This document shows, in pieces, positions 47,118-58,079 of a DNA stretch of 64,000 nucleotides (the first letter of the stretch is position 1; each line of letters opens with the position of its first letter). Made by a program: the position numbers and the translations under genes. The notes below the pieces were generated by a model that worked only from the letters and a program-made list of their open reading frames with translations, searched no databases and had not been told where the DNA came from. This DNA is from Isoetes taiwanensis (Eukaryota > Streptophyta > Lycopodiopsida > Isoetales > Isoetaceae): NCBI GenBank assembly GCA_021234155.1, contig JAJEKV010000001.1, forward strand, positions 1,549,927 through 1,613,926, given 5' to 3'.

Positions 47118-47465
47118 CTACAGTAGCAATGTAGGAAAATATCTCTTTCTGTTTATGGATATGGTCATGTAGTCTGGCATGCGAGCAGCTCTATTTTCTA
47201 AATACTTGTCGATGTTTAAAATATCATTCAGTGCTGCACAAAGGGCTGGTCTCGGTGCAAAGTACCCTATGCATGGGGGGAGTTCTACCAGTGAAGGGCC
47301 TATCTTGGCATGGAATTCAGTCATGATATCTTGGTAGAATGGTGTGGCGTTTATGGTAGTATCCACATCAGTCTCCTTTTGAAAAATAGTAAAGATCGAG
47401 TTGATATCAGCCTCAGCCACATGAGCAGTGGCGCTGTACCATCGCCTGAATGATGAAGTGGCCAT
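47118..47465 (-). CDS. Accessory ORF C of the minus-strand element
   Basis: 115 codons, MATSSFRRWYSATAHVAEAD to RKRYFPTLLL. Similar blocks to 36863-37131 of the plus-strand element. Here it lies before ORF A, not after ORF B, so the order of modules differs between the two families. No known fold is recognised. Confidence 0.45.
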   Translation of the reverse strand: MATSSFRRWYSATAHVAEADINSIFTIFQKETDVDTTINATPFYQDIMTEFHAKIGPSLVELPPCIGYFAPRPALCAALNDILNIDKYLENRAARMPDYMTISINRKRYFPTLLL

Positions 47466-47965
47466 AGTGCTGATGTAGATGGGGTTAACAAACAGATATA
47501 TGAGCGCCTTTGGGAGCTGGAAGATTGCCTTGGAGTGAGGAGTGATAGTGTAGGATGCAAATGAGGGTGGTGGTCATATTTATAGGCAGAACCCTAATTT
47601 GAGGAATTTTTAGGGTTTGGAAATGTCTATTACTTCAAGGTCCTACTAGGTATTTGATAGGTAATCTAGGTTTAAAAGTACATCTTAATGATCCTATTGC
47701 AACAAATTTCATCTAATTTGGAGGTAGTTGGGGTGAGTCAGGGCTATTTTACTCGAACCACTCACACAGTGCGCGAGTCGAGGTGCAATCCTCTCTGTTT
47801 TAGCCCAGTCCTCCTCATTCTCCTCCTCTTCCCTATTGCCCTGATTCTCTGGGTTCTCTTGGTTATCAGGGTCTTATTGTTATTCTTCTTGGTCCTGATG
47901 CTGCTCTTCATCCTCCTGAGCGTTTGGGTTTGTGTTTAGACTTTCTTCATCTCTGGCTCGCTCTC

Positions 47966-48059
47966 AAGCCTTCCTTCGCCTTCTGTTCTGCTCCAAGAAG
48001 TTGGAGGCTTGTGGATCCTCTGGCATAACCACTCGAGGAGTTTGTTTGGTGAAGGCCAT
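47966..48059 (-). CDS. Small ORF with a histone-H3-tail-like N-terminus
   Basis: ATG at 48057-48059, TGA at 47964-47966 or close by. It encodes about 31 residues, beginning MAFTKQTPRVV and ending NRRRRKA. The start resembles histone H3 (ARTKQTARK) in five of the six residues TKQT-R. It is the first ORF after the primer-binding site of a chromodomain-bearing element family. Only short, so chance is possible. Confidence 0.35.
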
Positions 48060-48810
48060 ATTTTGAAATAAGTCGATCGTCTTCTGAGTGCCTAGAAATT
48101 GCCTTCTTGGTCGGAGAGTAGCAAGCTGGAGGAGTATGTTGAAAATGAAGAACCCTAAGGGTCTATTTATAGGTCTGGGAATTTTAGGGTTTCGAGCTGC
48201 AATTTCACTTTATACCATTAGTGTTTGCTAGATTAAGACATTAGATTCTTTTAGACAAAAAGTATTGCTACCACTCACACAGTGCGCGAGAGGCACTTTT
48301 AAAACTTTTGAAAAGGCTCTGGGCGCACTCTATGAGGGGTTACTCCGTTTTGGGTCCCATAGGCCAATTGATCTCCATGGACGATAAAAAATTTTCTCTA
48401 CTTTATTTTTTATTTTCTAAACAGTTTCTTAGTGTTAGAACATGCTTTCCTGGCTTAAATTTAAATTTTAAGCTATCCCAGCTATCAGATTACTCTAATC
48501 ATGCATCTTTCTAGGTCAAAATTGGTCAAACACGTACAATGCCCGAGAGCCTTGTTCAAAAAATTTGAAAATGCCTTGGGCGCACTTTGTGAGGGGTTGC
48601 TCTCTAATGGCCAGAATTTTCAGGGTTTCGACTATTTCTTCTCTAATTAACATTATCTTACTTTATTGTTCTAAGGATTGAATTTTTTTTTCCCCAATTT
48701 TTGAGGTTCATGCTTGAGTTATTCCCAAGGCTGAAGGTCTACTGTTAGTCCTATTAGGGAAATGGTCAGTGCCTGATCTTGGTCTACCAAGATCATGGCT
48801 CTGATACCAT

Positions 48811-50243
48811 TGTGACGTCCTCTACGATGCTCCCATCGTATTGGAAGGCATAGATCATTCCCCTGGCAGCCAAGCTGGCAGAGGCCGTCCACCTAACACC
48901 AATCCTTTAGCAATGGATCGATGAGGAAGAATGGACGTGTCATTTGTCCCGTCTTCCCTCGAGACCATCCTAGCTGCAAAAGCGTAAATAACCGTAAGCA
49001 CATGACATCAAATGCAAACAGAGCCACTTGAAGTGTGGCTATACCATAGCATATATGTATAAGCACATCAACAAGATCATCATCACATGGAGATCCTACC
49101 CAAGGCTCAGACTCCAGAGTATTGGTAGACGGCTTGGATCTCCAGAAGCCATTGCAGACAGAATTCATGAGAGTAGATTGGGCTGGCATAGGAATGTGGC
49201 TGTTGGGTAGTCCTCTCCATCCGCCCTTCCTGTGTACACTTTGCAAAATAGGTTGAAGAGTCTTGGGACTGGACCATAGCCTGCCGGGTGCGTAACTAAG
49301 GGAACTACTACTGAGTTTCGTCTCCCCTGCCCTGATGAGGCAGGAAGGGGATCAGCCCCTCTAGAAGCATGCATGCCCATCACAGGTGGCTAGAGGGCCA
49401 CTGTCCCTCTTCGACTTGAACCTCATTGAAGGTGACTCATCACCCAAGAGATGTCGAGCTTATGCCTTGCCCACACGCAGTGGCAAGCCATTAAGCCTAG
49501 CCTGCTAAGATCCCTGGTAGGCTTTACACAGCAGAGGGATCAGTATGTAATGGGACAAGTCTTCCTTATTCCACCAGTCTAGCCCCGCCACTCACAACCA
49601 GGCGGGCTCTTGTACACAGGCCACATGAATTGGGAATTAATGCGGCTATCTAGATACATCTACTACTGAAGGTTTCAGGGTCTCTACCCCCCTTCCCAAT
49701 ACACAGGATTGCACATAGAATAGAACATCATCATCAAAGAACTGAAATACTGAATAATACCATGCTATCCTAGCTCATTGCCGGGCTAAAAGTCGGCATT
49801 GCACAACAGAATCACAGGTTACCTGATCCCTAGCTTCCTCCTGCTCCTCGAATCGCGTCCATGCTTTCGTTTGGGTTGAGGCAACTATTCCTGGGAGATC
49901 TGTTATGCAAAGGCGACTTGATGGCGCCTGGCAATGCGAACTAGCAACTTGGCTTGGCCGGAATGGCACAAAGAAGCCAAAATGCGAAAATGAAAAAGGT
50001 TTAGGGTTTTCCCTTTTGTTCCTTTTACATGACCTTTTAGGTTTAGGTTAGAAGGGACAAATGGGGTTTTGCCATGAGACAAAGGGGTTTAATTGCATAT
50101 GTTTAATAGACATGTGCAACATACGAGGTTGCCCCCTAGGAGCAACCCTTTACGGCTCTCAAGTACTTGTCAAGGTGACATGTACGCGTGACGTGGCAGT
50201 ATAATATACGTATTCAGACTGTATATTATGCCGGAACATCACA
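48811..50243 (-). repeat. 5' LTR of the minus-strand gypsy element
   Basis: 1433 bp, on the minus strand TGTGATGTTCC to GGACGTCACA, with the primer-binding site complement GGCTCTGATACCA (48797-48809) one base to its left. It is distinct from the LTR family at 459 and 42496 but shares short blocks, including an ACGTCAC motif in U3 and the TGCAAA...GTGTACACTTTGC region. Confidence 0.85.
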
Positions 50244-52005
50244 ATAACCCTTGTAATACATGTACCTAATATAAGTATAGAGGTATACATAGCCCTCCAT
50301 CACCCTATATTAATATTATTCTAACTTTTGCTCTTTCGTAAGCAATTGGCAATTTGCTCTTCCAAAATAAATAGGTTGCCCATTACGCACCATTGATACA
50401 GTGTAAAACTGGCTCTTCCAATATTGGTGGAGGACAAGCTTTTCCTTACTAGAAGATAAATCGAGTTTTGATTTAGGTTTTTTGTAAGTAGGCTTGATCT
50501 TCAATCATGATTTGCCACAAAGCAAAGGGAGGGGCACATTTTGGTCTAATGGGGATTGCACCTGAATGGGAATGACTACCGTTTTGTGCCTTCATTTCAC
50601 ATATATAGCAAACTTAAAAATCAAGGTGAAGCGCCTAATGGGGATGTGCCCTTAGGCTTATAGGAAAAACCTTTAAGATTTTTGAAATGGATGACACTAA
50701 GCAATTTATTTCAATACATTTTTGCCTTCATAATAGCCGTGAACTTACATGTGTTGAAGATTCTAGTAGAGCATATGGTGAAAGAACTTGGACCAATCTA
50801 CCTCAGCACCATTGCCTATGTGTAATTTTAAAAGTTGGACACCAACAGGCCTCGAGATATGATACACTAGAAAGTTCTGAGACCCCTATCTTTTATCAAT
50901 TTTTTTCTTTCAAAATCAAGGCAAGGCTAGATCCCGAGTATGGACCCTTATAGTATTCCCGTTGATCTGGGTTGGTTGGAGCAGAGCAATCTGCCCTGCA
51001 GGTTAGATTCCTCCATCGCCATTGTTATGCTAAAAAATATCTACCTTGCTATAGGGTTTTGATTCCTGCACTGCCATTGTTCTACTGGAAACAATCTTCC
51101 TTCCCACTTCTATAGCATCAATACCCCTATAATTAAAACCAAAGTAGAATCTTATGGCCCGCAACATTTTGGATTTTTTTTTATAACCCATATAAGAGTT
51201 GGAGAGAAATATGTATAGGAAAGAAAACATGCACATGAACTAAGAATGGTTTCAGCCTACAGAAAACTGAATTATGAAGCCATCAAGCTTGGTAATGTAG
51301 AAACTATAGCCCTTGTGCAACAAATTATACTAGGCATTTCCTTCTTGTACAAAAGGATGAAAGAGTTATAGGCCATTTATTGATTTGGATGGCGTTCTTA
51401 GATTTGGATGCAAAAAGGATAATCAAAACTTGGGTTATCAAAGCCAATAAATGGCCTACAAATCTTTCAAATTAAATGCTAGCACGTTGCACAAGAGCTC
51501 CATTTCTGTGATTACCATGCTAGTGACTTCAGATTGTGATTGCTGGTAATCATGGTTCAGTTTCCTTAATTGATGCTAGCTGAAGGGCTAAACATGCACA
51601 TTAATTATTGGATTAATCAATTCAGAAAACAACTTCATGCATTGAATGGTGGTCTTGGAAAAGTATTAAGCCAAGGTATATGGTTTTCTCTATCTAAACT
51701 AATTGGTCATTCTCTTTGATTTGTAAGAGGAGATCCCATTCATTTCCGTGAGAGTTTGAACTAGCAGATACTGATTTGAACCTTAGCTTGGTTGATTGAA
51801 TTCATAAAAGCAAGGACAAATGCTCTTGAGAAGCTTGTATTATATGCTAAAAATTGTCATTAGAGGTGCTCAACTGCTTAGGATATTCAGGGGTTATTAT
51901 TCTAGGGTAGGATATGCAAATCTTCAGCTGTTGCAGATGCCCAAGTAGCATGAAATTGTTTTTATGACCAAATTTTACCTATGGTTATACCTACAAGAAA
52001 TTTAT
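50244..52005. other. Intergenic, no gene seen
   Basis: AT-rich sequence. Short ORFs at 50316-50504 (minus) and 50687-50953 (plus) have no family motif. A diverged duplication of the phrase ATTCCT/ATTGTTATGCT...CTACCTTGC is visible at 51000-51110. Confidence 0.4.
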
Positions 52006-52027
52006 CGCGGCGGCCAAGGCCGCCGCG
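52006..52027. repeat. Perfect 22-bp GC palindrome (possible element end)
   Basis: Ten-base arms (CGCGGCGGCC and GGCCGCCGCG) around AA, extended imperfectly by AGAAAT/ATTTCT on either side. It lies about 1.1 kb beyond the 3' end of the Helitron helicase on its strand. Helitrons have a hairpin shortly before the 3' end, and this would read hairpin, then ATAAATTTCTTGTAG. The flanking CTACAAGAAATTT also resembles CACTA-type termini, so the owner is not certain. Confidence 0.5.
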
Positions 52028-52047
52028 AACATTTCTTTTGTCCAACC

Positions 52048-52147
52048 CGATGCAAAAGAACTTTTGAGATAAGTCGAATAGATCTCAGTTCTGCACACGA
52101 TGCAAAAGAACTTTTGAGATAAGTTGAATAGATCTCAGTTTTGCACA
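52048..52147. repeat. 50-bp tandem duplication
   Basis: CGATGCAAAAGAACTTTTGA at 52048 repeats at 52098, with only a few C/T changes over the 50-base unit. It directly follows the GC palindrome. Confidence 0.85.
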
Positions 52148-52282
52148 TGCTTGAGGTGCAAGAGAACATGCAGGAGTTGAACCTGCATTATTGCCGTATG
52201 TTTTGTGCCCGAGGAGGATAGATAGGTGCTATAACCGACTACCATGGGATTTCCATTATTGTGTGTCACGTCTCTTCTTTTG

Positions 52283-52600
52283 GCATCCGATGATGACCCG
52301 GTGGTTTTGGGCCTAGGTGGGGATTGCCCATTACCGACGGCTTGACCACTAGGCTGTTACCGCGATGGACATTTATTTTATTTTATTTTTGCATCCGATG
52401 ACAGTCAGCGGGATATGGCTTTTGGATGGGGGTCACCCATTACCAATAGCTTGACCACTAGGTTATTACTGTTCTTTTCATTTATTTTTTGCATCTAATG
52501 ACAGTCAGTGGGTTTTGGGCTTTGGATAGGGGTCACCTATTACCAATAGCTTGACCACTAGGCTGGCATCACGATGGCTATTTATTCTATTCCTTTGTTG
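52283..52600. repeat. Three tandem units of about 100-110 bp
   Basis: Units start GCATCCGATGA (52283), GCATCCGATGACAG (52391) and GCATCTAATGACAG (52491). Each contains GGxxxxCCxATTACC, GCTTGACCACTAGG and a T-rich end. They may be subterminal repeats of the Helitron. Confidence 0.8.
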
Positions 52601-52689
52601 CCTTTCTTTTCAATTCCTCAAAGCAAAAAAAAATGAATGAGAGGGAATCCCATGGTAATCAGATAGCACGTCATCTATCGTATGGGCAG

Positions 52690-52691
52690 GG

Positions 52692-52728
<37 letters not shown>
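52690..52728. repeat. Poly-T run of about 39 bases
   Basis: An uninterrupted T tract between the tandem array and the Helitron helicase. It could be a retroposed poly-A tail on the minus strand or a slippage tract; no adjacent retroposon was identified. Confidence 0.8.
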
Positions 52729-52729
<1 letters not shown>

Positions 52730-52900
52730 TCTTTGGCATACCTTATCTGAATAACTTTCGAATAGCGTCATCTATAGAAGAGGACTGAAGAAGTCGTCTA
52801 TACCTGTCTAAGTAGTCGTCAGAGAAAACACACGTTAGCACAATTTGTTCCAGACAATTTGTCTGGAGATAAGAGGATCATCACATCACATGGTACCTGT

Positions 52901-53126
52901 GAAAGGCAAAGGACATACCTTACTTAAAGTTCAACTTCTTTCCGACGATACACTGCTACATCATCTTTTGTAAACTGTACAATACCATACATATGAAAGG
53001 CAGAGGACATACCTTACTTGAAGTTTAACTCCTTGCAGACGATACACTGCTACATCATCCTTTGTGAACACTACAAAGAAGAGCTAAAAAAGTACCTTAT
53101 TAACAGAGGAGCTCCTTATAGACGAT
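52901..53126. repeat. 94-bp tandem repeat, partial third unit in the helicase 3' end
   Basis: Units start GAAAGGCAAAGGACATACC at 52901 and GAAAGGCAGAGGACATACC at 52995. A third, partial and more diverged unit (TACCTTATTAACAG...GACGATA, 53093-53126) overlaps the last codons of the helicase. Confidence 0.75.
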
Positions 53127-55001
53127 ATTTTTGGTACGCCTCGATGTGTTCTCTGGTGAGAGGAGGATGAGTGCGTCTTCTCTCTTCCGCATGCGAGTAA
53201 GAGCCGTGTATAACTGGCCATGTGCAAATACATCGGTACGTAGGTCAATGACAACGCGATCCAATGTCAGCCCCTGGCAGCTATTGAAGGTGGTCGAATA
53301 AGATAAACGGAGTGGCAATTGTCGTCTGTGAATTGTCCATGGCCGGTTCTCTGGTTGATAGAAAAAGTCAGTTCTGGAAATCGGGTATGTACATGCATCG
53401 TCCTCGGATGCCTCGTCTAGTACCTTCACCATGACAAATTTTGCGTGCATTGACACGACCATAACTCTCGCATTTTTTACCAAACCCTTTTCCATATCCA
53501 ACCGTTTCATAATGCGGCATATGGCCCCTACTTTAAGCTTCAGCTCATGGTTGGGTATTCCGGAATGTGTGAAGTTATTAAGGAAATCAGAGGTTGCATA
53601 AGGGTGGTCGCGTATGATTTCATCTTGCTCGGTGATGTGGTCATGACTATAATACGATTTGTCAGGACTAGGAACTCTACCAAGAATACGATCATTGAAG
53701 CTATCAACACTCTTGTTAATTGTCGACAATGTATTTCGTGTCTTACATGAAATTGGATTTCGCAGTATGTCACATGGATATAAAAATTCAATGCTATCTT
53801 CTAAATATATCTAGTGAGACTGTCGGGTCCTCCCAATTTTCTCCTATGTGATCGACGAAACGTATTAGTTCAGGGTCAGCTGCGTTATCGGCTCTTCCAA
53901 TCTCATTACACGAAAAGTTTGCCACAATGATGAGGATTTTATGGATGCATTATATGCTACATTTCTACCCCCTCCCTTTACAACAGGCGCGACTTGTCTA
54001 AAATCTCCAGAAGCAATGAAATGCTTGCCTCCAAAGGGAAGATTGTTCCTGCATAGTCGTTGTAATAGATGATGGGTACTTTCTATGACAGCTTTATTGG
54101 CCATTGGAAATTCATCCCAGATGATGACCTTAGCTGCAATGAGTAGATCCGCTGCTCCAGAATCATGTTCTATCATTGAATGAAGCCCTGCGTTATTTTC
54201 TTCTACGGGGATTTGGAACAACGAGTGGGCTGTTCGTCCTCCTGGGTATTGGAGACCTGCTAATGCTGTCGTACCGCATGGAAGAACTATACCTTGGTTG
54301 CCGCGTATCAATAGGCATATGCAATTTAGAAGGAATGTTTTACCTCTGCCGGCCTTTCCATCGATGAACAAAGGTTGGTTGCTTTCTAGGGATTCAAGCC
54401 ATTCCCGAACGAAACTATATATCTTCCGTTGGTCATTTTTCATTATGCTCGTCATTTGCATTACTTCATCTAAGTACCGTCCATGGTCAGAAAATTTTCG
54501 CAATTCATGCATGACATCTCTTCCAAGACGAGGCTGCAGTTGGAGACCAAATGACATGATGTTGGTACTATGTTGTGTTAGAATGTTGTTGATTAAATGA
54601 AGGGATTCATTAAAAGCGATTGTTTCATCATTTGGGTACTCGTCTAACAAGTCAACACTCATTGGTACTTTGAACCTGCTCCATAGCTCAATTGCTGGAC
54701 CTTGGTCCAGCAGTAACATGGCAAAAAGAAACCGCAGCTGTGTGGGACTCAATGATAAGGAAGTAGCTTCTTCCATCACTAATATAGCCTCGTTATGTGC
54801 CGCAAGCAACCCTTCTGCCTCGGCAGCTTGCTGGTACGTTTCATATTGTTGTCCATTAACGATTTTTAGCTCATCCCATGTCCTTGCAGGGCGGTGCAGC
54901 AAAATTTGTCTCAAGTAGAATGCCTCTCCCACTCGAGGCAATAGCAATCGTATTCTACAAACTATTGGCTGCCTCACTCTTTTCTTCACTATATTGGTCA
55001 C
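53100..55001 (-). pseudogene. Helitron helicase (Pif1-like) domain, frameshifted
   Basis: Minus strand. A pre-helicase part (GEAFYLRQILLHRPARTWDE, 54940) is followed by Walker A GKAGRGKTFL (about 54345), GTTALAGLQYPGGRTAHSLF, Walker B IIWDEFPM (about 54110) and GDFRQVAPVV (about 54000). The frame breaks near 53885 and again near 53800. It resumes in YPCDILRNPI and STINKSVDSFNDRIL, then YSTTFNSCQGLTLDRVVIDL and AHGQLYTALTRMRKR (53100-53300), the C-terminal helicase motifs. The protein family unwinds DNA during rolling-circle transposition. Two frameshifts suggest inactivity, although the motifs themselves are intact. Confidence 0.85.
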
Positions 55002-55166
55002 GAATCCTTCTCGTTCTTGTTCTACATAGTTCCGAATGCACGTCTACCAAGGCGAGAATTGAAGCGCTATCAATGTGTGTTGTTCGTAATATTGAATGTA
55101 CGTGAGCATTATCAAACCTAGCATCTAAAGGGCGTAAAAGTATCGATCTAACAATGATCGGGTGTG

Positions 55167-56982
55167 CTAGGCAAATGGTAGATGTAATGGTAGACATTTA
55201 ACAGCGGGAGGACACTTATTAGTTATATCATAGGACATTGTCCTCCATGCCGCCTCCGTTGCGGATAAATACCGTGCCCTCAAGTAATCCTGTATGTCAT
55301 CCTTGGGAGGTCTTTTAGGAACTTGATCAGATGAAATGTTCTCTGATGACCCATTTATGGTACTCTTCGTTACTGATGGTTGACCCGTGACACACTCTCC
55401 TTCAGTATTGTTTCTCGACGAGCTTTCTGCAGGTTCTTCATGCTGATTGCTTAATGACGACGGTATGAATGACGAATGCCTCTCTTGGGTAACTCGAAAG
55501 CTGCCGCTGTCGAATCCTTTATATATGTATCCATAAAGATATGAGAATATATGTACTGTAGATGCTATATCCACCATAATGTGGCAATCCAATTCATGGG
55601 CGGGGAATGCATTATATGGCACCACCCATACATCATCTATAGTTCTTCTCCTATCTTTGGACGGACATAACCCTTTGAGTCGAGATATGTCGTTGGAGTG
55701 ATATCCTTCCGGATATTTGTAGCAATAGGTTCGCCATCCCGTGAAACATCTATGAGTATGCTTATGAATCATAAAATTTTGAACTTGCCCTCGAAGGACT
55801 GGATCTGCAGGTAATTCGGCGGAGATGATCTCATCGATGCACTCAACAGGTATCTCAGGCTCGGATCGGAGGACGAGGGGGGAATGGGGCAATCCGCGTT
55901 TTTGAAATTCTATGACAGTTATTACATATGATATCTGCTGAAAAAACTTATGAAGGAGCTCTTTTAATCATTTGTAATCTTCCACGGAAACAACGAACCA
56001 CAATCATAGGGACATCGATGCATTACGGTCCAGCTCTCGGTGTGTCCTTTATTTCGTGCCAATCGGTATTTGTCGTCATAGTGATAAACAAAGTTGGATG
56101 CCCTTTGGCTCTAGATAGAGCTAATGCATCGACAACCTGAAACGAGAACACCATCGTTGGCTTCCTAAAAGGGCGATGGCAAAGACAACGTCGATTCGGT
56201 CATCATTTTCGCTCTGAATAATCCTCGTCATATTGTATTCTTCTATTGCGAAATGCCGGCGTTCTAAAGTAGTTCAATCGAGCATCCTCGACTCTTGAGT
56301 ACATATCTACCAAGTATTCCCCACATAGACGACCAAGTTGGATGAATCGGTCTTCATGTAGCAATCTGGTCCTGTACCATTGCAATTGTGTAAGACCATG
56401 TTCGTTCCCGAGTCCCCAACCAATTGTACCATGCGGGAATATGAGAGGATATTGCAATGGCTCATACATAGGATCAAGTATGTTCACAAAGGTTGGTTCA
56501 CCTTCGTTTCGCACCCAAAAACCAGCTACTCTAGGTGCAATGTCAGCTGTATTGTTAACATCCACGATAGCTGCGATATCATCACTAGCAGTTGCTCCTT
56601 GTACAGTTATATATGCGGACGGCATGCGCATGCTTCCCATCGTTCGAAGGTTTCGAATAAAGGGATTTACTTGATCAAGAACTGAACCTACGATACCGAT
56701 CCATTGAAATGGCACGCTTTGAGCTCGAGCTTGTGTGTACCTCTCTGACTCATCATATATGTACCAATGTATTGGATGGCCGGTTTCTCCACTAGGGCGT
56801 AGTCGATGATATGTTCGACCTGTTATGGTTACGGATGAAGGAAAATCTAAATCTACAAATTTACCACTTACTCCAAGTACACTAAAGCAGAATAATCTAT
56901 TCACCTTTCTTGCTAGTTTTGCAAATTCTGGTATGTTGTAGAGATCATATAGTCTTTGCAGAATAGGAGGCAATGGCGGCAA
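55167..56982 (-). pseudogene. Helitron Rep domain and N-terminal region, damaged HUH motif
   Basis: The Helitron-like N-terminal domain (56203-56982) contains PILQRLYDLYN, HRLRPSGETGHPIHWYIYDE and PLIFPHGTIGW. After a break, the minus-strand frame gives Rep motif 1 (HPTLFITMTTNTDWHEI, about 56100). GLPHSPLVLR (about 55880) stands where active Rep proteins have an H-x-H pair, so the second His is lost. The tyrosine region YLYGYIYKGFDSGS (about 55530) and ARYLSATEAAWRTMS are preserved. The family nicks and joins single-stranded DNA with its tyrosines. A frame change near 56000 and the altered HUH make this copy dead. Confidence 0.8.
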
Positions 56983-57287
56983 TAGCCATCTTCCTTCATT
57001 ACAACGAAGCCATTTCTTTCAACATTTAACAATGGAATTTGACAATAAGTGCATCTCTTATTCCATATACACATAGCATATATGCGATTTATTGTCAAGT
57101 TCATGCGATGTGCACAAGCTTCGCCAATGTCTTGGAAGGACTTTCTCCTCTAATCATTGGACCTTCTTCATTAGGTGTGCGATCGTATTCATGTTTGAGC
57201 AGTTTGAGTCCAAAATCTCAAGAGTTTGTGATTGTAGGCGACCTTGTTCACGCGATACTTCTACATTTGAAACTGAGCAAATAGCCT

Positions 57288-58079
57288 CTAATTGCTCTTC
57301 TCCAACCCGAGTAGAGAATGCAATATCCTTGCACGTTCTCTTGCTCTTTGCTTAATATTTCTCACAGCCAATGGGTTTTCAAGCGTTTGAGAGTTTCTAA
57401 TAGGAGAGACAATAGATGGCTCACCATGGGTTGGCTCCATAATTAATTGATTTAGCTGATGCATATTTTCTTCGGGGTTTTGAATACGACATTGATTCAT
57501 ACAACTTCTGTTCTCTTCGGCTACATTTCCATCATTTGCAACTAGGGACCGGTTATCTACAATGGAGCTCTCTATAAGTCTATCCTCAGTTAGCTTTGTA
57601 TGGCGTTCTTTGTCTATTCGTCGTATCATGTCTCTATCCTCCGCAGATAAGTTTATATAGCGTTCTACTCTTCTACGTCGTATCCTGTCCCTATCCTCCT
57701 CGGATAGGTTCGCGTAGCGTTCTCTTTCTATTTGACGTATATTCTCTCTATCCTCTTCTGGTAAGTTGGCATAACGTTCCCTTCTTTTAGATTGTATTCT
57801 TTGCATACTCTCTTTAGCCAAATCTAAGTTACACTCTTCGATCAAACTATTCAAAGTGGTACTATTATCTTGTTTACCCACAGTTGTACCTATGTGTTCT
57901 GTATTTTTTTCTTCTATTATTCTAGGTCGACGTTGTCTTGCACGCTCTCTAGTTCTTTCTCGTATCCTCTCCCTATCATCCTCGGTCAAATTTGCATAGC
58001 GCGCCCGCTCTCTCTGTCGTGCTCTCTCTCTATATCTCTCAACTAGATCTCTTTGTGCGACTCTATCACTATCATTCAT
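57288..58079 (-). CDS. Helitron N-terminal basic repeat protein/region
   Basis: 263 codons from MNDSDRVAQRDLVERYRERA. It contains at least five copies of a roughly 24-residue unit of the form RERYANL-(S/P/T)-E-(E/D)-DR-(E/D)-xIRxxxRERY (for example near 57975, 57770, 57710, 57650), strongly charged and likely coiled-coil or helical. Plant Helitron replicases often begin with such Arg/Glu repeats. It is probably the N-terminus of the same protein as 55167-56982, joined by an intron or separated by decay (57000-57288). It binds nothing I can name. Confidence 0.6.
   Translation of the reverse strand: MNDSDRVAQRDLVERYRERARQRERARYANLTEDDRERIRERTRERARQRRPRIIEEKNTEHIGTTVGKQDNSTTLNSLIEECNLDLAKESMQRIQSKRRERYANLPEEDRENIRQIERERYANLSEEDRDRIRRRRVERYINLSAEDRDMIRRIDKERHTKLTEDRLIESSIVDNRSLVANDGNVAEENRSCMNQCRIQNPEENMHQLNQLIMEPTHGEPSIVSPIRNSQTLENPLAVRNIKQRARERARILHSLLGLEKSN

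Larger units (their letters stand above)
44042..50243 (-). mobile_element. Minus-strand gypsy element with internal pol deletion
   Basis: The 5' LTR is 48811-50243 and the primer-binding site complement is 48797-48809 (GGCTCTGATACCA). The polypurine tract complement is 44208-44220, and 44042-44207 is a 166-bp remnant of the 3' LTR. The order on the minus strand is a small ORF (48060), ORF C, ORF A, ORF B, the gag N-terminus, then directly the integrase C-terminus and chromodomain fragment. Most of gag, protease, RT, RNase H and the integrase core is deleted. The element could only move in trans. It is related to the neighbouring plus-strand element but from a different family. Confidence 0.8.

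Noticed and set aside
52283-53065. CRISPR array
   Set aside because: Units are tandem without unique spacers and the DNA is eukaryotic.
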